64,000 nt of DNA from NCBI GenBank assembly GCA_002717655.1, contig PBAY01000017.1, positions 1 through 64,000 of the forward strand, in the 5' to 3' direction. Positions 8,821 through 17,922 of the stretch are shown one piece after another. This DNA is from Phycisphaerae bacterium (GTDB lineage Bacteria > Planctomycetota > Phycisphaerae > Phycisphaerales > SM1A02). The notes under the pieces were generated by a model. The model searched no databases. It was not told the origin of the DNA and was given only the letters and a program-made list of their open reading frames with translations. A program made the position numbers and the translations under genes. The number at the start of each line of letters is the position of its first letter. Position 1 is the first letter of the stretch.

Positions 8821-10254
8821 CTAGAACTGGAAGTAGAGGAAGGGTGAGAAGGTGCCGCCGATCACGATGAGCAGGGCCAGAGGAAACAGGAGACAGGACA
8901 AGGCGATCCGGAAGACCAATGCAGAACGATGGTCGGATTCATCCAGCCAACGACCCGTACTGATACGCCCGGGCAGCAATGCAATCCCGCTGCCTATGAT
9001 TAGAAAGAAGACACTCTGGGTGGTCAGAACCGAGTCCAGACTTCCCGAAGTCGCCGTCAAGGGGAAATCAAAGAGCGTCGCGTAGTACTCCCCGGCATGC
9101 GTGATGTCGACCGCACGAAAGACGACCCACCCGAGCATGACGATGAGGAAGGTGGCCAGACGCCGCAACGGGATCATCCCAAGCAGCTCCGGTCTGGTCT
9201 GGCCCGTCAGCCGATCACAGATCAGCCAGAAACCGTTGTAGACACCCCAGGCAATGAAGGTCCAGTTGGCACCATGCCAGAATCCCGTCAGCAGAAACAC
9301 CACGATGAGATTGAAATAGATTCTCGGCTTGGCACACCGCGACCCACCCAGCGGGATATAGACATAGTCACGGAACCAGTTTGACAACGTCACATGCCAG
9401 CGTCTCCAGAAGTCGGTCATGCAGATCGCCGAGTACGGGCGCTTGAAGTTCTCAGGCAGCTTGAATCCGAACATCCGGCCCATGCCGATCGCCATGTCGC
9501 TGTAACCCGAGAAGTCGAAGTAGATCTGCAACGTGTAGGCCAGTAATCCGATCCAGGCATCTCCTGCACTGAGATTCGCGCCTGGGGCGAAGGCCGCATC
9601 AGCAATGATCCCGATGCTGTCGGCGATCACGACCTTCTTGACAAGTCCATGGGAGAAGCGAAGCATCCCTGAAGAGACATGATCCCAGTCGAATGAACGG
9701 GAGATCAGCTGCGTGCTGATTTCGTGATACCGAACGATCGGACCTGCGATCAACTGTGGGAAGAGCGAGACATACAACGCGAAGTCGATGGGGTTGTACA
9801 TCACCCTGGCTTGACCGCGAGCGACATCAATCACATAGGACGTGGCCTGGAAGGTGAAGAATGAAATGCCGATCGGAAGAACGATATCCGTCCAGCCGAT
9901 CTCCCCCATACCCATGCCCACGCCGACATCATTGATCTGATCCACGAAGAAGTTGGCATACTTGAACCAGGCCAGAATGCCGATGTTGAGGATCACCGAC
10001 AGGGTGATCGAACTATTGCGGACGATGCTGCCACCCGTTGCGCGGGCCTGATCAGCCAGCAGACCAAGCAGCCAGTTGCCGACGATCGACACCAGCAGCA
10101 CAAGAACGAATTCCCCACCTCCCCAGGTGTAGAAGATCAGACTGGCCGTCAGCAGCCACAGATTGCGCAACGCAGGCTTGATCCCGAGCAAGGCATACAT
10201 GCCCAGCACGACCGGAAGAAAGAAGAAGAGAAATATCTGGGAGGAGAAGACCAT
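8821..10254 (-). CDS. algI: AlgI-like membrane-bound O-acyltransferase (MBOAT)
   Basis: A 477-residue polytopic membrane protein of the MBOAT family. The conserved F-W-R-R-W-H-V-T-L-S-N-W-F-R-D-Y-V-Y-I-P-L-G-G block and the catalytic-His region G-F-W-H-G-A-N-W-T-F are present, as is the early I-G-I-S-F-F-T-F-Q block. It should move acetyl groups from a cytoplasmic donor across the inner membrane for use by the neighbouring AlgJ/AlgX-like protein. The length matches AlgI proteins. The gene directly precedes its partner with no intergenic base. No strong ribosome site is seen before its ATG. The pair resembles the acetylation cassettes found with many exopolysaccharide loci, but here it stands without synthase genes. 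Confidence 0.92.
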   Translation of the reverse strand: MVFSSQIFLFFFLPVVLGMYALLGIKPALRNLWLLTASLIFYTWGGGEFVLVLLVSIVGNWLLGLLADQARATGGSIVRNSSITLSVILNIGILAWFKYANFFVDQINDVGVGMGMGEIGWTDIVLPIGISFFTFQATSYVIDVARGQARVMYNPIDFALYVSLFPQLIAGPIVRYHEISTQLISRSFDWDHVSSGMLRFSHGLVKKVVIADSIGIIADAAFAPGANLSAGDAWIGLLAYTLQIYFDFSGYSDMAIGMGRMFGFKLPENFKRPYSAICMTDFWRRWHVTLSNWFRDYVYIPLGGSRCAKPRIYFNLIVVFLLTGFWHGANWTFIAWGVYNGFWLICDRLTGQTRPELLGMIPLRRLATFLIVMLGWVVFRAVDITHAGEYYATLFDFPLTATSGSLDSVLTTQSVFFLIIGSGIALLPGRISTGRWLDESDHRSALVFRIALSCLLFPLALLIVIGGTFSPFLYFQF

Positions 10255-10344
10255 GAAGAGGCTGCCAATCCGACTGTGATGGCAGACCGCATGATAACTG
10301 GTCGAACTCAGCGAGGATCAGTCACCAGTTCCCGACAGGTTTCC

Positions 10345-11364
10345 TCAAGCCTTGGCGCGGTGAAACGAGCGATCTCGAATTCGAGGCGCAATCTGCTCAC
10401 CATTGATCAGTTCAGGATGCAGGTCCAGCCCAAGCTCAGCAGGTGATTGACCAACCCAAGTGGTATTGGTTCCCTCGACTTTGATCGCAGAGGCATCTGG
10501 ATCGATGGTCAGCATGGCAAACAAGGGATCACGATACGGACACGTACATGAAATCCAGGGATGAGCTTCATGGATCTCCCTGGAGTAACTCTCATGCCTG
10601 TTGTCACCGCCAACCCATTTGTAGGACGCCGAGTTCACATGCAGGTAGGTCACGTTCTTCACACGGACAACTTGATCGATGTGTGAATGGCCATTGATCG
10701 CAAGAATGACCTTGTCTGCAGCGTCGCCAAGAATGCCTTGAATCTCTTCAGCATTGTCGACGGCATAGGCCCCCGCCAAAGGCTGGTGACAGGCAACGAT
10801 GATCGGCCCATCCAGCGTGGCAAGCTGCTCCTTGAGCCAGGCAAGCTGTTCCTTCCCGACATAGGACTTGTAGCCACTCTTGTACGTGGGCGAGCCGGGA
10901 TCATTTCCATCAAGCACCACCATGTGCAGACCGCCGATATCCCGGACGTAGTACCGGGCGGGCATTCCCCATCGCTCGATGCACTGCGCTGTGGTGCAGC
11001 CGGCATCGGTGTCATGGTTGCCGATCACGTGCAGGGAGTGTCCGTGCCCCTGATTGAATCGATCGATCACCGGAGCATTGGCCTCGGTCGGATAGGCGAA
11101 GTCCCCGAGCTGCATGATCGCATCAGGCTTGCTGATTGACATCTGCTCGAGAAAGATGTCCAAGCGACCAGGGCCATCATGCATGACATCATGATGAAGG
11201 TCCGCAATGAGACCGATTCTGATCGGCTTCTTCAACGAGGCCGCGGCACCGAAAGACAGGCGTGGCAAAGCCAGCGTCATCGAGGTCGCCGCGAGTACTT
11301 TCAACGCCCCACGTCGATCAAACTGATCTAGCGGCTTGCCTGAGTGTGATTCATCCCTGTTCAT
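10345..11364 (-). CDS. Exported calcineurin-like metallophosphatase
   Basis: A 339-residue protein from the ATG at 11364, which has GAGTGA upstream; an in-frame ATG at 11403 would add 13 residues. The N-terminus has a Tat-like signal, D-R-R-G-A-L-K-V-L followed by a hydrophobic stretch ending near S-F-G-A-A-A. All metallophosphatase motifs are visible in order: D-L-H-H-D, G-D-F, G-N-H-D, C-H-Q-P and G-H-S-H. It is therefore a two-metal phosphoesterase, probably periplasmic, perhaps acting on nucleotides, phospholipids or sugar phosphates. It lies just downstream of the photolyase-like gene on the same strand and 90 bases before algI. A link to either neighbour is not evident. Confidence 0.87.
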   Translation of the reverse strand: MNRDESHSGKPLDQFDRRGALKVLAATSMTLALPRLSFGAAASLKKPIRIGLIADLHHDVMHDGPGRLDIFLEQMSISKPDAIMQLGDFAYPTEANAPVIDRFNQGHGHSLHVIGNHDTDAGCTTAQCIERWGMPARYYVRDIGGLHMVVLDGNDPGSPTYKSGYKSYVGKEQLAWLKEQLATLDGPIIVACHQPLAGAYAVDNAEEIQGILGDAADKVILAINGHSHIDQVVRVKNVTYLHVNSASYKWVGGDNRHESYSREIHEAHPWISCTCPYRDPLFAMLTIDPDASAIKVEGTNTTWVGQSPAELGLDLHPELINGEQIAPRIRDRSFHRAKA

Positions 11365-11409
11365 TGTTTCACTCACTCTACCAGCATGTATCGAATTCAC
11401 CATGGTGAT

Positions 11410-12906
11410 TCAAAGACTCTCGAGAAAGCAATCCCCCATCAGAACATGAGCGTCACGCTTTGACGGGTCCATTTTGCGAGCCATGGCACACATCATGGCC
11501 CATCTGGGATTCTTGGCGAGCGAGTCGGCATTCTTGCAGATCCAACGCCAATAGAGCCCGTCCCAAGTAGTGGCCCACTCGCCTGAAGGATGATTACTCA
11601 TCTTACGAACATAGGAAGAACCAGAGAAGTAGGGCTTCGTGGTGATGAGCCCCCCATCTGCATGCTGACTCATCGCGTAGACATTCGGAACCATGACCCA
11701 GTCATAACTGTCAACGAACATCTCCATGAACCATCTGTAGATCTCATCCGGATGTATTTCACAGAGGAACATGAATCCACCGAGAATCATGAGCCGCTCG
11801 ATGTGATGACAGTATCCCGTCTCTAATACACGAGTGATGACATCATCAATCGGATCAATACCCGTGGTGCCATCGTAGAAGCTGTTTGGCATGGATCGCT
11901 CATGGCCCCAATGGTTGCCATGGCGCATCTCCACACCAAGGTCTTCATACGTCGCCCGCATGAATTCACGCCAACCAATGATCTGACGGATGAAACCCTC
12001 AAGCGAATTGAGCGGAATGTTGTGATGACAAGCGTGATCCAGTGAAGCGTCAAGAATCTGTCGAGGCGTCAGCAGACCGATATTGAGCATGGGAGTCAGC
12101 ACGCCATGCCAGAGCCAGTTCTCGCCTTGCACGATCGCATCCTCATAATCGCCGAACCGCTGGAATCGCTGGACAAGAAAGGACTGGAGCCATTGCTCAG
12201 CAGCCTCGTGTGAAGTTGGATAGATCAACTGATCAAGAGATCCCGGATTCGTCCCATATCTGCCCGTGACATGAGAACGCGCTGCTTCATCAAATTGATC
12301 GTGACACGAGAACTCAAGCGATGGAATCTCACCCAGAAGCTTCCGTGGCACCTTCTTGCGGTTGTCTTCATCAAAGCTCCACTGACCCCCCTGGGGCTCA
12401 TCGCCATCCATCAACACATCAAGGCGACGACGCTGGTATTTGTAGAAGTCAGCCATGAACCATCGCTTTCGACCTGCTCGATAATCATGGTTCTGCTTGG
12501 ATGAATTCAGAAACATCGGGGTTTCCAATATCTCAAGCTCGATGCCCTGACGTTCACTCAAGGCTCTCAGTCGACGTTCCAGCATGTCATCATGAAGCTC
12601 AGCCACTTCCAGACGCGCTGATTTACTGACGTTCAATACATCGGCAAGCTTCGAGACCGAGGAGGTATCAGAATCATGCTCCAGATACTTCACCGAGAGC
12701 CCTCGTGATTCCAGCCATGCCTGATATCGCTTCATGGAGGACCGATGCAGCCACAATTTCTGCTTGTGAAACCCGACTGGATAGACATGATCACCAAAAA
12801 ACAGATCGTCCTCAATCATGAGAACCCGACGTGGCCTCGACTCGAACCCGGGATGCTGGCGAAACAATTGATGTGGATAGATCAGAAGGTCATGTGACGA
12901 AGTCAT
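11410..12906 (-). CDS. Photolyase-related (PhrB/DPRP-type) flavoprotein lacking the Fe-S cysteines
   Basis: A 498-residue protein of the bacterial (6-4) photolyase / deoxyribodipyrimidine photolyase-related family. It begins with the Rossmann domain typical of that family (L-I-Y-P-H-Q-L-F; M-I-E-D-D-L-F-F-G), and the C-terminal FAD region has H-H-I-E-R-L-M-I-L-G, W-F-M-E-M-F-V-D-S-Y-D-W-V and P-N-V-Y-A-M-S-Q-H-A-D-G-G. After Y-V-R-K-M-S (about residue 437) the family normally has C-x2-C and a further Cys-Pro that ligate a 4Fe-4S cluster. Here there is H-P-S-G-E-W-A-T-T-W-D-G and the loop is shorter, so the cluster is probably lost. AGAGGA precedes the ATG. Its role may be UV lesion repair or blue-light sensing. 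It diverges from an SDR gene. Confidence 0.88.
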   Translation of the reverse strand: MTSSHDLLIYPHQLFRQHPGFESRPRRVLMIEDDLFFGDHVYPVGFHKQKLWLHRSSMKRYQAWLESRGLSVKYLEHDSDTSSVSKLADVLNVSKSARLEVAELHDDMLERRLRALSERQGIELEILETPMFLNSSKQNHDYRAGRKRWFMADFYKYQRRRLDVLMDGDEPQGGQWSFDEDNRKKVPRKLLGEIPSLEFSCHDQFDEAARSHVTGRYGTNPGSLDQLIYPTSHEAAEQWLQSFLVQRFQRFGDYEDAIVQGENWLWHGVLTPMLNIGLLTPRQILDASLDHACHHNIPLNSLEGFIRQIIGWREFMRATYEDLGVEMRHGNHWGHERSMPNSFYDGTTGIDPIDDVITRVLETGYCHHIERLMILGGFMFLCEIHPDEIYRWFMEMFVDSYDWVMVPNVYAMSQHADGGLITTKPYFSGSSYVRKMSNHPSGEWATTWDGLYWRWICKNADSLAKNPRWAMMCAMARKMDPSKRDAHVLMGDCFLESL

Positions 12907-12931
12907 GGTCGATTCCTCTTGATGCTCAGCG

Positions 12932-12947
12932 GAGATCTTTGGATCTC
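12932..12947. promoter_or_regulatory. Inverted repeat in the photolyase/SDR divergent gap
   Basis: GAGATC-TTTG-GATCTC: perfect 6-bp arms with a 4-bp centre, 26 bases upstream of the photolyase-like start. It could be an operator or a short 5' UTR hairpin. The site lies in the 160-base gap between the two divergent genes. Confidence 0.3.
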
Positions 12948-13066
12948 AACTGAAGCCTAGCCACCTGATCCTCTCATGTGATCAGTTGGTTTGACGGATT
13001 TGAAATTTCGATCTCCATCGTTAATTGAATCTGCCTAGACTCCTTCTATGCTCAGGAGATGAATGC

Positions 13067-13786
13067 ATGACAAAGCACAATCTGATCATCGGCGGTGGCG
13101 GCGGCATTGGCCGCGCACTGGTCAATCAGCTCCGCGAATCAGGGCAACTCGTGACTGTGATCAGCCGGAATCAAGAAAGCCACCAGGGACTTGATGCCCG
13201 AATCTTTACTGGAGATGCCAGGAACATCGATCAATTCGACGATCTTGCCGCATCAATACATGCCGAACAACCCATAACAGGCATGGTCTGTCTGGCTGGT
13301 TCGATCATTCTCAAACCTGCCCACCTGACCACCGCTGATGAATGGCACGACACGCTTGCCCTGAATCTCACCACTGCATTCGCCTGTGTCAGAACAGCTG
13401 GAAAACTGATTAAATCCGATGGAAGCGTAGTCCTGACGTCGACTGTAGCGGCTGGTACCGGGCTGCCCAACCATGAGGCGATTGCTGCAGCCAAAGCTGG
13501 CGTCGAAGGACTGACACGAAGTGCTGCTGCGACCTATGCATCACGGGGCCTTCGCTGCAATGCGGTGGCTCCTGGACTTGTGGACACGCCACTGGCCGAA
13601 AGAATCACCAGATCGCAGGTGGCTCTTGAACATTCACGAAAAATGCATCCACTTGGCAGAATTGGTACACCTGAGGACATTGCCAATGCCATCTACTGGC
13701 TTCTTTCCGACTCCAGCAGCTGGATGACCGGCCAGATCATCGGCATTGATGGCGGACTTGGGGCCACCCGAGCGACCGCGACGTGA
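13067..13786 (+). CDS. Short-chain dehydrogenase/reductase with Ile in place of the catalytic Tyr
   Basis: A 239-residue SDR-fold protein. The ATG at 13067 has AGGAG upstream, which favours it over an in-frame ATG 42 bases earlier. The nucleotide-binding G-G-G-G-G-I-G is at residues 9-15, L-A-G at 76-78, Ser/Thr at 124-126 and P-G-L-V-D-T-P at 168-174. The active-site Tyr-x3-Lys is changed: Lys143 is present, but residue 139 is Ile (E-A-I-A-A-A-K). Without the Tyr it is unlikely to work as a normal dehydrogenase; it may bind NAD(P) or have a different chemistry. It overlaps the next gene by GTGA and diverges from the photolyase-like gene. Confidence 0.85.
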   Translation: MTKHNLIIGGGGGIGRALVNQLRESGQLVTVISRNQESHQGLDARIFTGDARNIDQFDDLAASIHAEQPITGMVCLAGSIILKPAHLTTADEWHDTLALNLTTAFACVRTAGKLIKSDGSVVLTSTVAAGTGLPNHEAIAAAKAGVEGLTRSAAATYASRGLRCNAVAPGLVDTPLAERITRSQVALEHSRKMHPLGRIGTPEDIANAIYWLLSDSSSWMTGQIIGIDGGLGATRATAT

Positions 13787-14202
13787 AGAATCCCATGAAA
13801 CATGGATGTATGAAACATGCGCTCGTGGGGGCGGGGATCTACAACATCCTCTTTGGCATTCTTGCGGTCATCTGGCCCAATAGTTTCTTCGAGCTGGCAG
13901 GCATGGAAGTACCTCGCTATCCATTCCTCTGGCAATGCATCGGCATGATCGTTGGAGTCTATGGACTGGGATATCTCGCAGCATCAAGAGATCCGATCCG
14001 GCACTGGCCGATCGTCATGGTTGGACTGCTGGGGAAGATCTTCGGACCGATCGGCTTTCTGCAGGCCGCTGTATCAGGATCAATCAGCTGGTCCTTTGGA
14101 TTCGTGATTCTCACCAATGACCTGATCTGGTGGATTCCATTCAGCCTGATCCTGCTGTCTGCATGGAGACACCACAGGAACCTCGCTACATCAGGCGAAT
14201 GA
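13783..14202 (+). CDS. Small four-helix membrane protein, unknown function
   Basis: A 139-residue protein with about four hydrophobic helices: A-L-V-G-A-G-I-Y-N-I-L-F-G, I-G-M-I-V-G-V-Y-G-L-G-Y, V-M-V-G-L-L-G-K-I-F-G-P-I-G and W-W-I-P-F-S-L-I-L. The GTG start overlaps the SDR stop (GTGA); an ATG four codons in is an alternative. Tight coupling to the SDR suggests they work together. I do not recognise the family with certainty. The conserved-looking G-L-L-G-K-I-F-G-P pattern is the clearest feature. Confidence 0.75.
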   Translation: MKNPMKHGCMKHALVGAGIYNILFGILAVIWPNSFFELAGMEVPRYPFLWQCIGMIVGVYGLGYLAASRDPIRHWPIVMVGLLGKIFGPIGFLQAAVSGSISWSFGFVILTNDLIWWIPFSLILLSAWRHHRNLATSGE

Positions 14203-14283
14203 ACCCTGCGGGCCGACTGAGGCGGTTACTCTGTTGCCTGAATTCTTCATGACAACAGATCTCCCTCTTACGGCCCCTGATCC

Positions 14284-14925
14284 ATGAAATCTGACGAGCA
14301 CATTCTGGACCTTCCTCCCAACTTCTCGGAGTCGGATCAACGCCGGTTCACGGACATGCTCAACTGGATCAATACGGCGATGCTGGTGAGCTGCAATCGC
14401 GAAGAGCCGGATGATACGGACCTCCTTCCCCTGCAGCTGATCGGCAAGACCATGCCCCACCCGCGACTGCTGGAAGTCATGCATGCCGGGATCGCGACCA
14501 TGGCCGACAATCTTGATCGTTGTCTCAAGGGGAGCACCCCCGCCTTTCGCAGAGAACTGATTGCCCAGACGCTCCATCAGCAAACGGCACTTGCCATCGA
14601 GCATGGGCGTGAATACGCCATTGCGTTCTGCCACCGAATGGATGCCGGTCAGGACGAGAATCTCATGACGCTCGCCTCACTCACTCGCGATGGCTTTCGC
14701 TCCTTCATTCTGGCCATGACCTCCCATCCAGATGAAGCTGAAAAACTCATTGGCCCACTCAAGGAAATCGCCACAGGTTGTCGGGCGATCATGGGATCCG
14801 TACTGCATCTGTTGATCGATGATCTCGATGCGATCCTGACTGATCTTGGCGTCAACTGCAACGAAGAAGAACTCGATCGACATCGAGCTTCACTCACCGA
14901 AGTACTCAGAAGCATTCAGATCTGA
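14284..14925 (+). CDS. Hypothetical helical cytoplasmic protein
   Basis: A 213-residue protein with no signal peptide or membrane segment, rich in Leu, Asp and Glu, predicted mostly alpha-helical by eye. The segment D-E-N-L-M-T-L-A-S-L-T-R-D-G-F-R-S-F-I-L is the most ordered looking. No motif or family was recognised. There is no strong ribosome site before the ATG. It lies 81 bases after the membrane protein gene and may belong to the same transcript. It converges with the NTF2-like gene. Confidence 0.65.
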   Translation: MKSDEHILDLPPNFSESDQRRFTDMLNWINTAMLVSCNREEPDDTDLLPLQLIGKTMPHPRLLEVMHAGIATMADNLDRCLKGSTPAFRRELIAQTLHQQTALAIEHGREYAIAFCHRMDAGQDENLMTLASLTRDGFRSFILAMTSHPDEAEKLIGPLKEIATGCRAIMGSVLHLLIDDLDAILTDLGVNCNEEELDRHRASLTEVLRSIQI

Positions 14926-14958
14926 TCCAGTCCGTCTCCTACAGAATGGACCCGAGAC

Positions 14959-15324
14959 TCAAGCCTCTACATGGAAGAGCTTGTTGTAGATGACCCATTC
15001 ACCATCGACTTTCAACATGCCGAAGGTATCGAGGAAGATCATGCCGAGGTAGGACTCGCGAATGCGAACGCCTGCCGTTGCCCCGGCCACCTCGCAGGAA
15101 AGCATCTCCAGCATTCTTTCCGCTCCTGACTCATCAGGTGATGGCTGCTGCGCGGCAACGAATCCCGCGAATTCATCAACTGTCATCTCATGAAGCCCAT
15201 CAGGCAGATATCCAGTGATCCTGGCATTCTCATGAAAGACGGCACGAACCCCATCGGCATCCGAACCACAGAGGGACTCATAGTACCGGTCCACACAGGC
15301 CTTGATCTGATCATGATCACTCAT
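14959..15324 (-). CDS. NTF2-like (SnoaL / lumazine-binding-like) protein
   Basis: A 121-residue small cone-fold protein from the ATG at 15324, which has GGAGAG 8 bases upstream; an in-frame ATG at 15363 has none. The pattern D-H-D-Q-I-K-A-C-V-D-R-Y-Y-E-S-L-C-G-S-D ... V-F-H-E-N-A-R-I-T-G-Y ... M-T-V-D-E-F ... D-G-E-W-V-I-Y-N-K-L-F-H matches the NTF2-like group often called putative lumazine-binding (DUF3828/PF12893-like). Such proteins bind or convert small hydrophobic ligands; no ligand can be named. It lies between two convergent or unrelated neighbours and is probably transcribed alone. Confidence 0.8.
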   Translation of the reverse strand: MSDHDQIKACVDRYYESLCGSDADGVRAVFHENARITGYLPDGLHEMTVDEFAGFVAAQQPSPDESGAERMLEMLSCEVAGATAGVRIRESYLGMIFLDTFGMLKVDGEWVIYNKLFHVEA

Positions 15325-15388
15325 GGAAATCTCTCCGACCAATTCAATGGCCAATGGTGACAAGAAGCATGAACAAGGAATCGTACTG

Positions 15389-17752
15389 TCAAGTGCCCGG
15401 CACTGCTGACTGCTGGTACTTCAACAAACGCTTCAGCTCTTCGAGCGTTTCACGAAGTGGCAGATTCTCAGGATCCTCTTCGACCTTCAGCTGAATCTTC
15501 ATGACGGCTTCACGACACGAATCCAGCGCAAATGGATGACCGCCGACTGAAGGCTCCAGACGGATGCATTCACCGATGTAACGAATCACATCACGGCGAG
15601 CATCCGAATCCTCAGGATTCTTGACGAGCTGGAGAATCAGGAGATCGCGTCCCGCACCAAGCTCCTCACCTGCCCGATCCGCATCGCCTCCTTCCGAGAG
15701 GAAGTAGGCGATGTAATACCGAGCCCATGCATAATCCCGCTGCGCACGCCCGTTGGTGGTCTGGGTCACCGCGAGTTCTTCGAACAGATCTCGTGATTGG
15801 TGGAAGTAACTCATGACTTCCTCTTCATTGTCCTGTGATCCAAGCTTGTTCAACCCAAAGCCGAGATTTCGATACGCCACCGCGATGTCCCGCTTGAGAC
15901 CTGGATTCTCAGGAGAAAACTTGAGGTAGTCCTCCAGAATCAAGGTGCCCTTTCGGGACATGTCCACACTCAACTGTGGATCACCGATCTTGGTTGCACA
16001 TTGGCCGACACACAACGCGGCCTGGCTCGCCAGCCTGACCATCTCCTCGGTGGCTTCATCCCGCAGCAACCAGGGCTCGGCCAAAGCCAGCGCCTGCTCA
16101 TACTTCCGCATGGCTTCGCTGTAGGTGCCTCCGATATAGCGGACATCACCCAGCCTGATCAATGTCAGAACATGAAGACGAGTGACTTCCACGGAATCCC
16201 GCTCACGGGCCTGCCAGGCCTGCACATCGGAAAGCGCATCGCGATAGAACGATTCAGCTTCGAAGGGGAGACCGCGGTTGGTATACGCACCCCGAGAACC
16301 GCCGAGCACATCTCCGATATCGATACGTGCCTGGATTCGAGCTGATTCGATCGGCTCTGCGATCATCTGAAGCACATCCGAATCTCTGGAGGTCTCCCAT
16401 AGATTTTCATAGTGCCCAAGCAGTCGACGAGCAATCGCTTCACGAACATTCAAGGAGGCATCCATTCGCTGAAGCTGTTCATAGATCTCGGTTCCAATCG
16501 CTGAGGCAATTGACATGCTCGACTCGAACTGATCCTGAAGTCCCTGATTTGATTCCTGCAGCGCCGTGTTCGTAGCTTCCAGCTTGTTCCGCTGACTTGA
16601 AATCAGACCAAGTGCAATGGAGGTCCAGATCAGACCGGCAACAAGCAGCAGACTGATGACTGCAGCGGAAACAACCAGCGTTCGATTGCGACGAGCGAAT
16701 TTCTGAATTCGATAGAACGTCCCTGCCGGACTGGCCTCGATGGGCTCATTGGCGAGAAAGTGCTGAATATCCCGCTTGAGCTCCGTGACACTCTGGTACC
16801 GACGACTCCGGTCCTTCTCCAACGCCGTGGAGACGATTGTCTCGACATCACCCCGCAGCTGACGATCATCATTCGACAGACGGGTCGGCTCGGTCTCACA
16901 GACCGTTCGAATGGCTTCATGAACCGGGACATCCGTCACGTCATAGGGCCGGCGCCCCGCCAGAAGTTCATACAGGACGACGCCAAGCGAATATACATCG
17001 CTTCGGGCATCGAGATCACTGGGGTCCGCCTCGCACTGCTCCGGACTCATGTACTGAAGCGTACCCACCAGTTGTCCGACATTGGTCTGCATCGTGGAAA
17101 GGGCCAGATCACTGTCCGTTGCACGTGCCACACCGAAGTCGATGATCTTCGGCTGCCCCGATCCGCTGATAAGAATATTGCCCGGCTTGAGATCTCGATG
17201 AACGATGCCTTTCAGATGCCCATGCTGAACGGCATCACAGACTCGTGAGAAGATCGCCATGCGTTCCTGAAGATCGAGCCGGTGATCATCCGCATAATCG
17301 GTGATGGTCTTTGCGTTGGGGATGTACTCCATGACGAAGTAAGGAACCCCACCACGGCCATCATCATGCGTACCCGCTTCATAGACCTGGGCAATCCCTG
17401 GATGCTGAAGCCTGGCAAGCAACTGGGACTCGAACTCGAATCGGCGAAGGGCCGCTCGCGAAGCGATCCCCTGCCTCATCATCTTGATGGCAACACGTCG
17501 GCGTGGCTGCTCCTGAACACCCTCGTAGACGGCGCCCATACCCCCGGTACCGATCAACCCGGCGACTCGGAAATTTCCGATCTGCCGTGGAATGCCCACG
17601 AACTTCTCGGCCTCCGGGATGGCCGTGCGGGGCTGCGGCTCGATTGTTTCATCCATGGACTGGCTGGGCTTCCTGCCCTCACCATCACCGGCATCCTCAG
17701 TGGGCTTGGTGCCCCCCGTGAGATCCTCGTGCTCGTGATCCTGTTCCTGCAT
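15389..17752 (-). CDS. Transmembrane Ser/Thr protein kinase with TPR C-terminus
   Basis: A 787-residue eukaryote-like kinase. An acidic N-terminal tail of about 55 residues is followed by a complete kinase domain: Gly loop G-T-G-G-M-G at 68-73, Lys90, H-R-D-L-K-P-G-N at 185-192, D-F-G at 205-207 and S-P-E-Q near 236. A transmembrane helix spans about 358-385. A coiled stretch (R-N-K-L-E-A-T-N-T-A-L-Q) and a C-terminal half with TPR-like helical repeats come next. All catalytic residues are present, so it should be active, anchored in the inner membrane and using the TPR part to sense or bind partners. The kinase half is closely similar to the second kinase at 30906-34373. It diverges from a large secreted dockerin protein. 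Confidence 0.9.
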   Translation of the reverse strand: MQEQDHEHEDLTGGTKPTEDAGDGEGRKPSQSMDETIEPQPRTAIPEAEKFVGIPRQIGNFRVAGLIGTGGMGAVYEGVQEQPRRRVAIKMMRQGIASRAALRRFEFESQLLARLQHPGIAQVYEAGTHDDGRGGVPYFVMEYIPNAKTITDYADDHRLDLQERMAIFSRVCDAVQHGHLKGIVHRDLKPGNILISGSGQPKIIDFGVARATDSDLALSTMQTNVGQLVGTLQYMSPEQCEADPSDLDARSDVYSLGVVLYELLAGRRPYDVTDVPVHEAIRTVCETEPTRLSNDDRQLRGDVETIVSTALEKDRSRRYQSVTELKRDIQHFLANEPIEASPAGTFYRIQKFARRNRTLVVSAAVISLLLVAGLIWTSIALGLISSQRNKLEATNTALQESNQGLQDQFESSMSIASAIGTEIYEQLQRMDASLNVREAIARRLLGHYENLWETSRDSDVLQMIAEPIESARIQARIDIGDVLGGSRGAYTNRGLPFEAESFYRDALSDVQAWQARERDSVEVTRLHVLTLIRLGDVRYIGGTYSEAMRKYEQALALAEPWLLRDEATEEMVRLASQAALCVGQCATKIGDPQLSVDMSRKGTLILEDYLKFSPENPGLKRDIAVAYRNLGFGLNKLGSQDNEEEVMSYFHQSRDLFEELAVTQTTNGRAQRDYAWARYYIAYFLSEGGDADRAGEELGAGRDLLILQLVKNPEDSDARRDVIRYIGECIRLEPSVGGHPFALDSCREAVMKIQLKVEEDPENLPLRETLEELKRLLKYQQSAVPGT

Positions 17753-17922
17753 CCTTGGAGCCCCATCGCCAGCGTATGTGGGTTATCGACCATTTGGACC
17801 CACCTGATCCATCCTAGGTACCCTGAAGGCGGTTTCAAAGCGACTAAAGCTGGGTATTACCGCTGGCAGGGGCGATTTTGGGGCATACACTCAAGATAAC
17901 TGCAGTGACCGGGAGGGGATTC

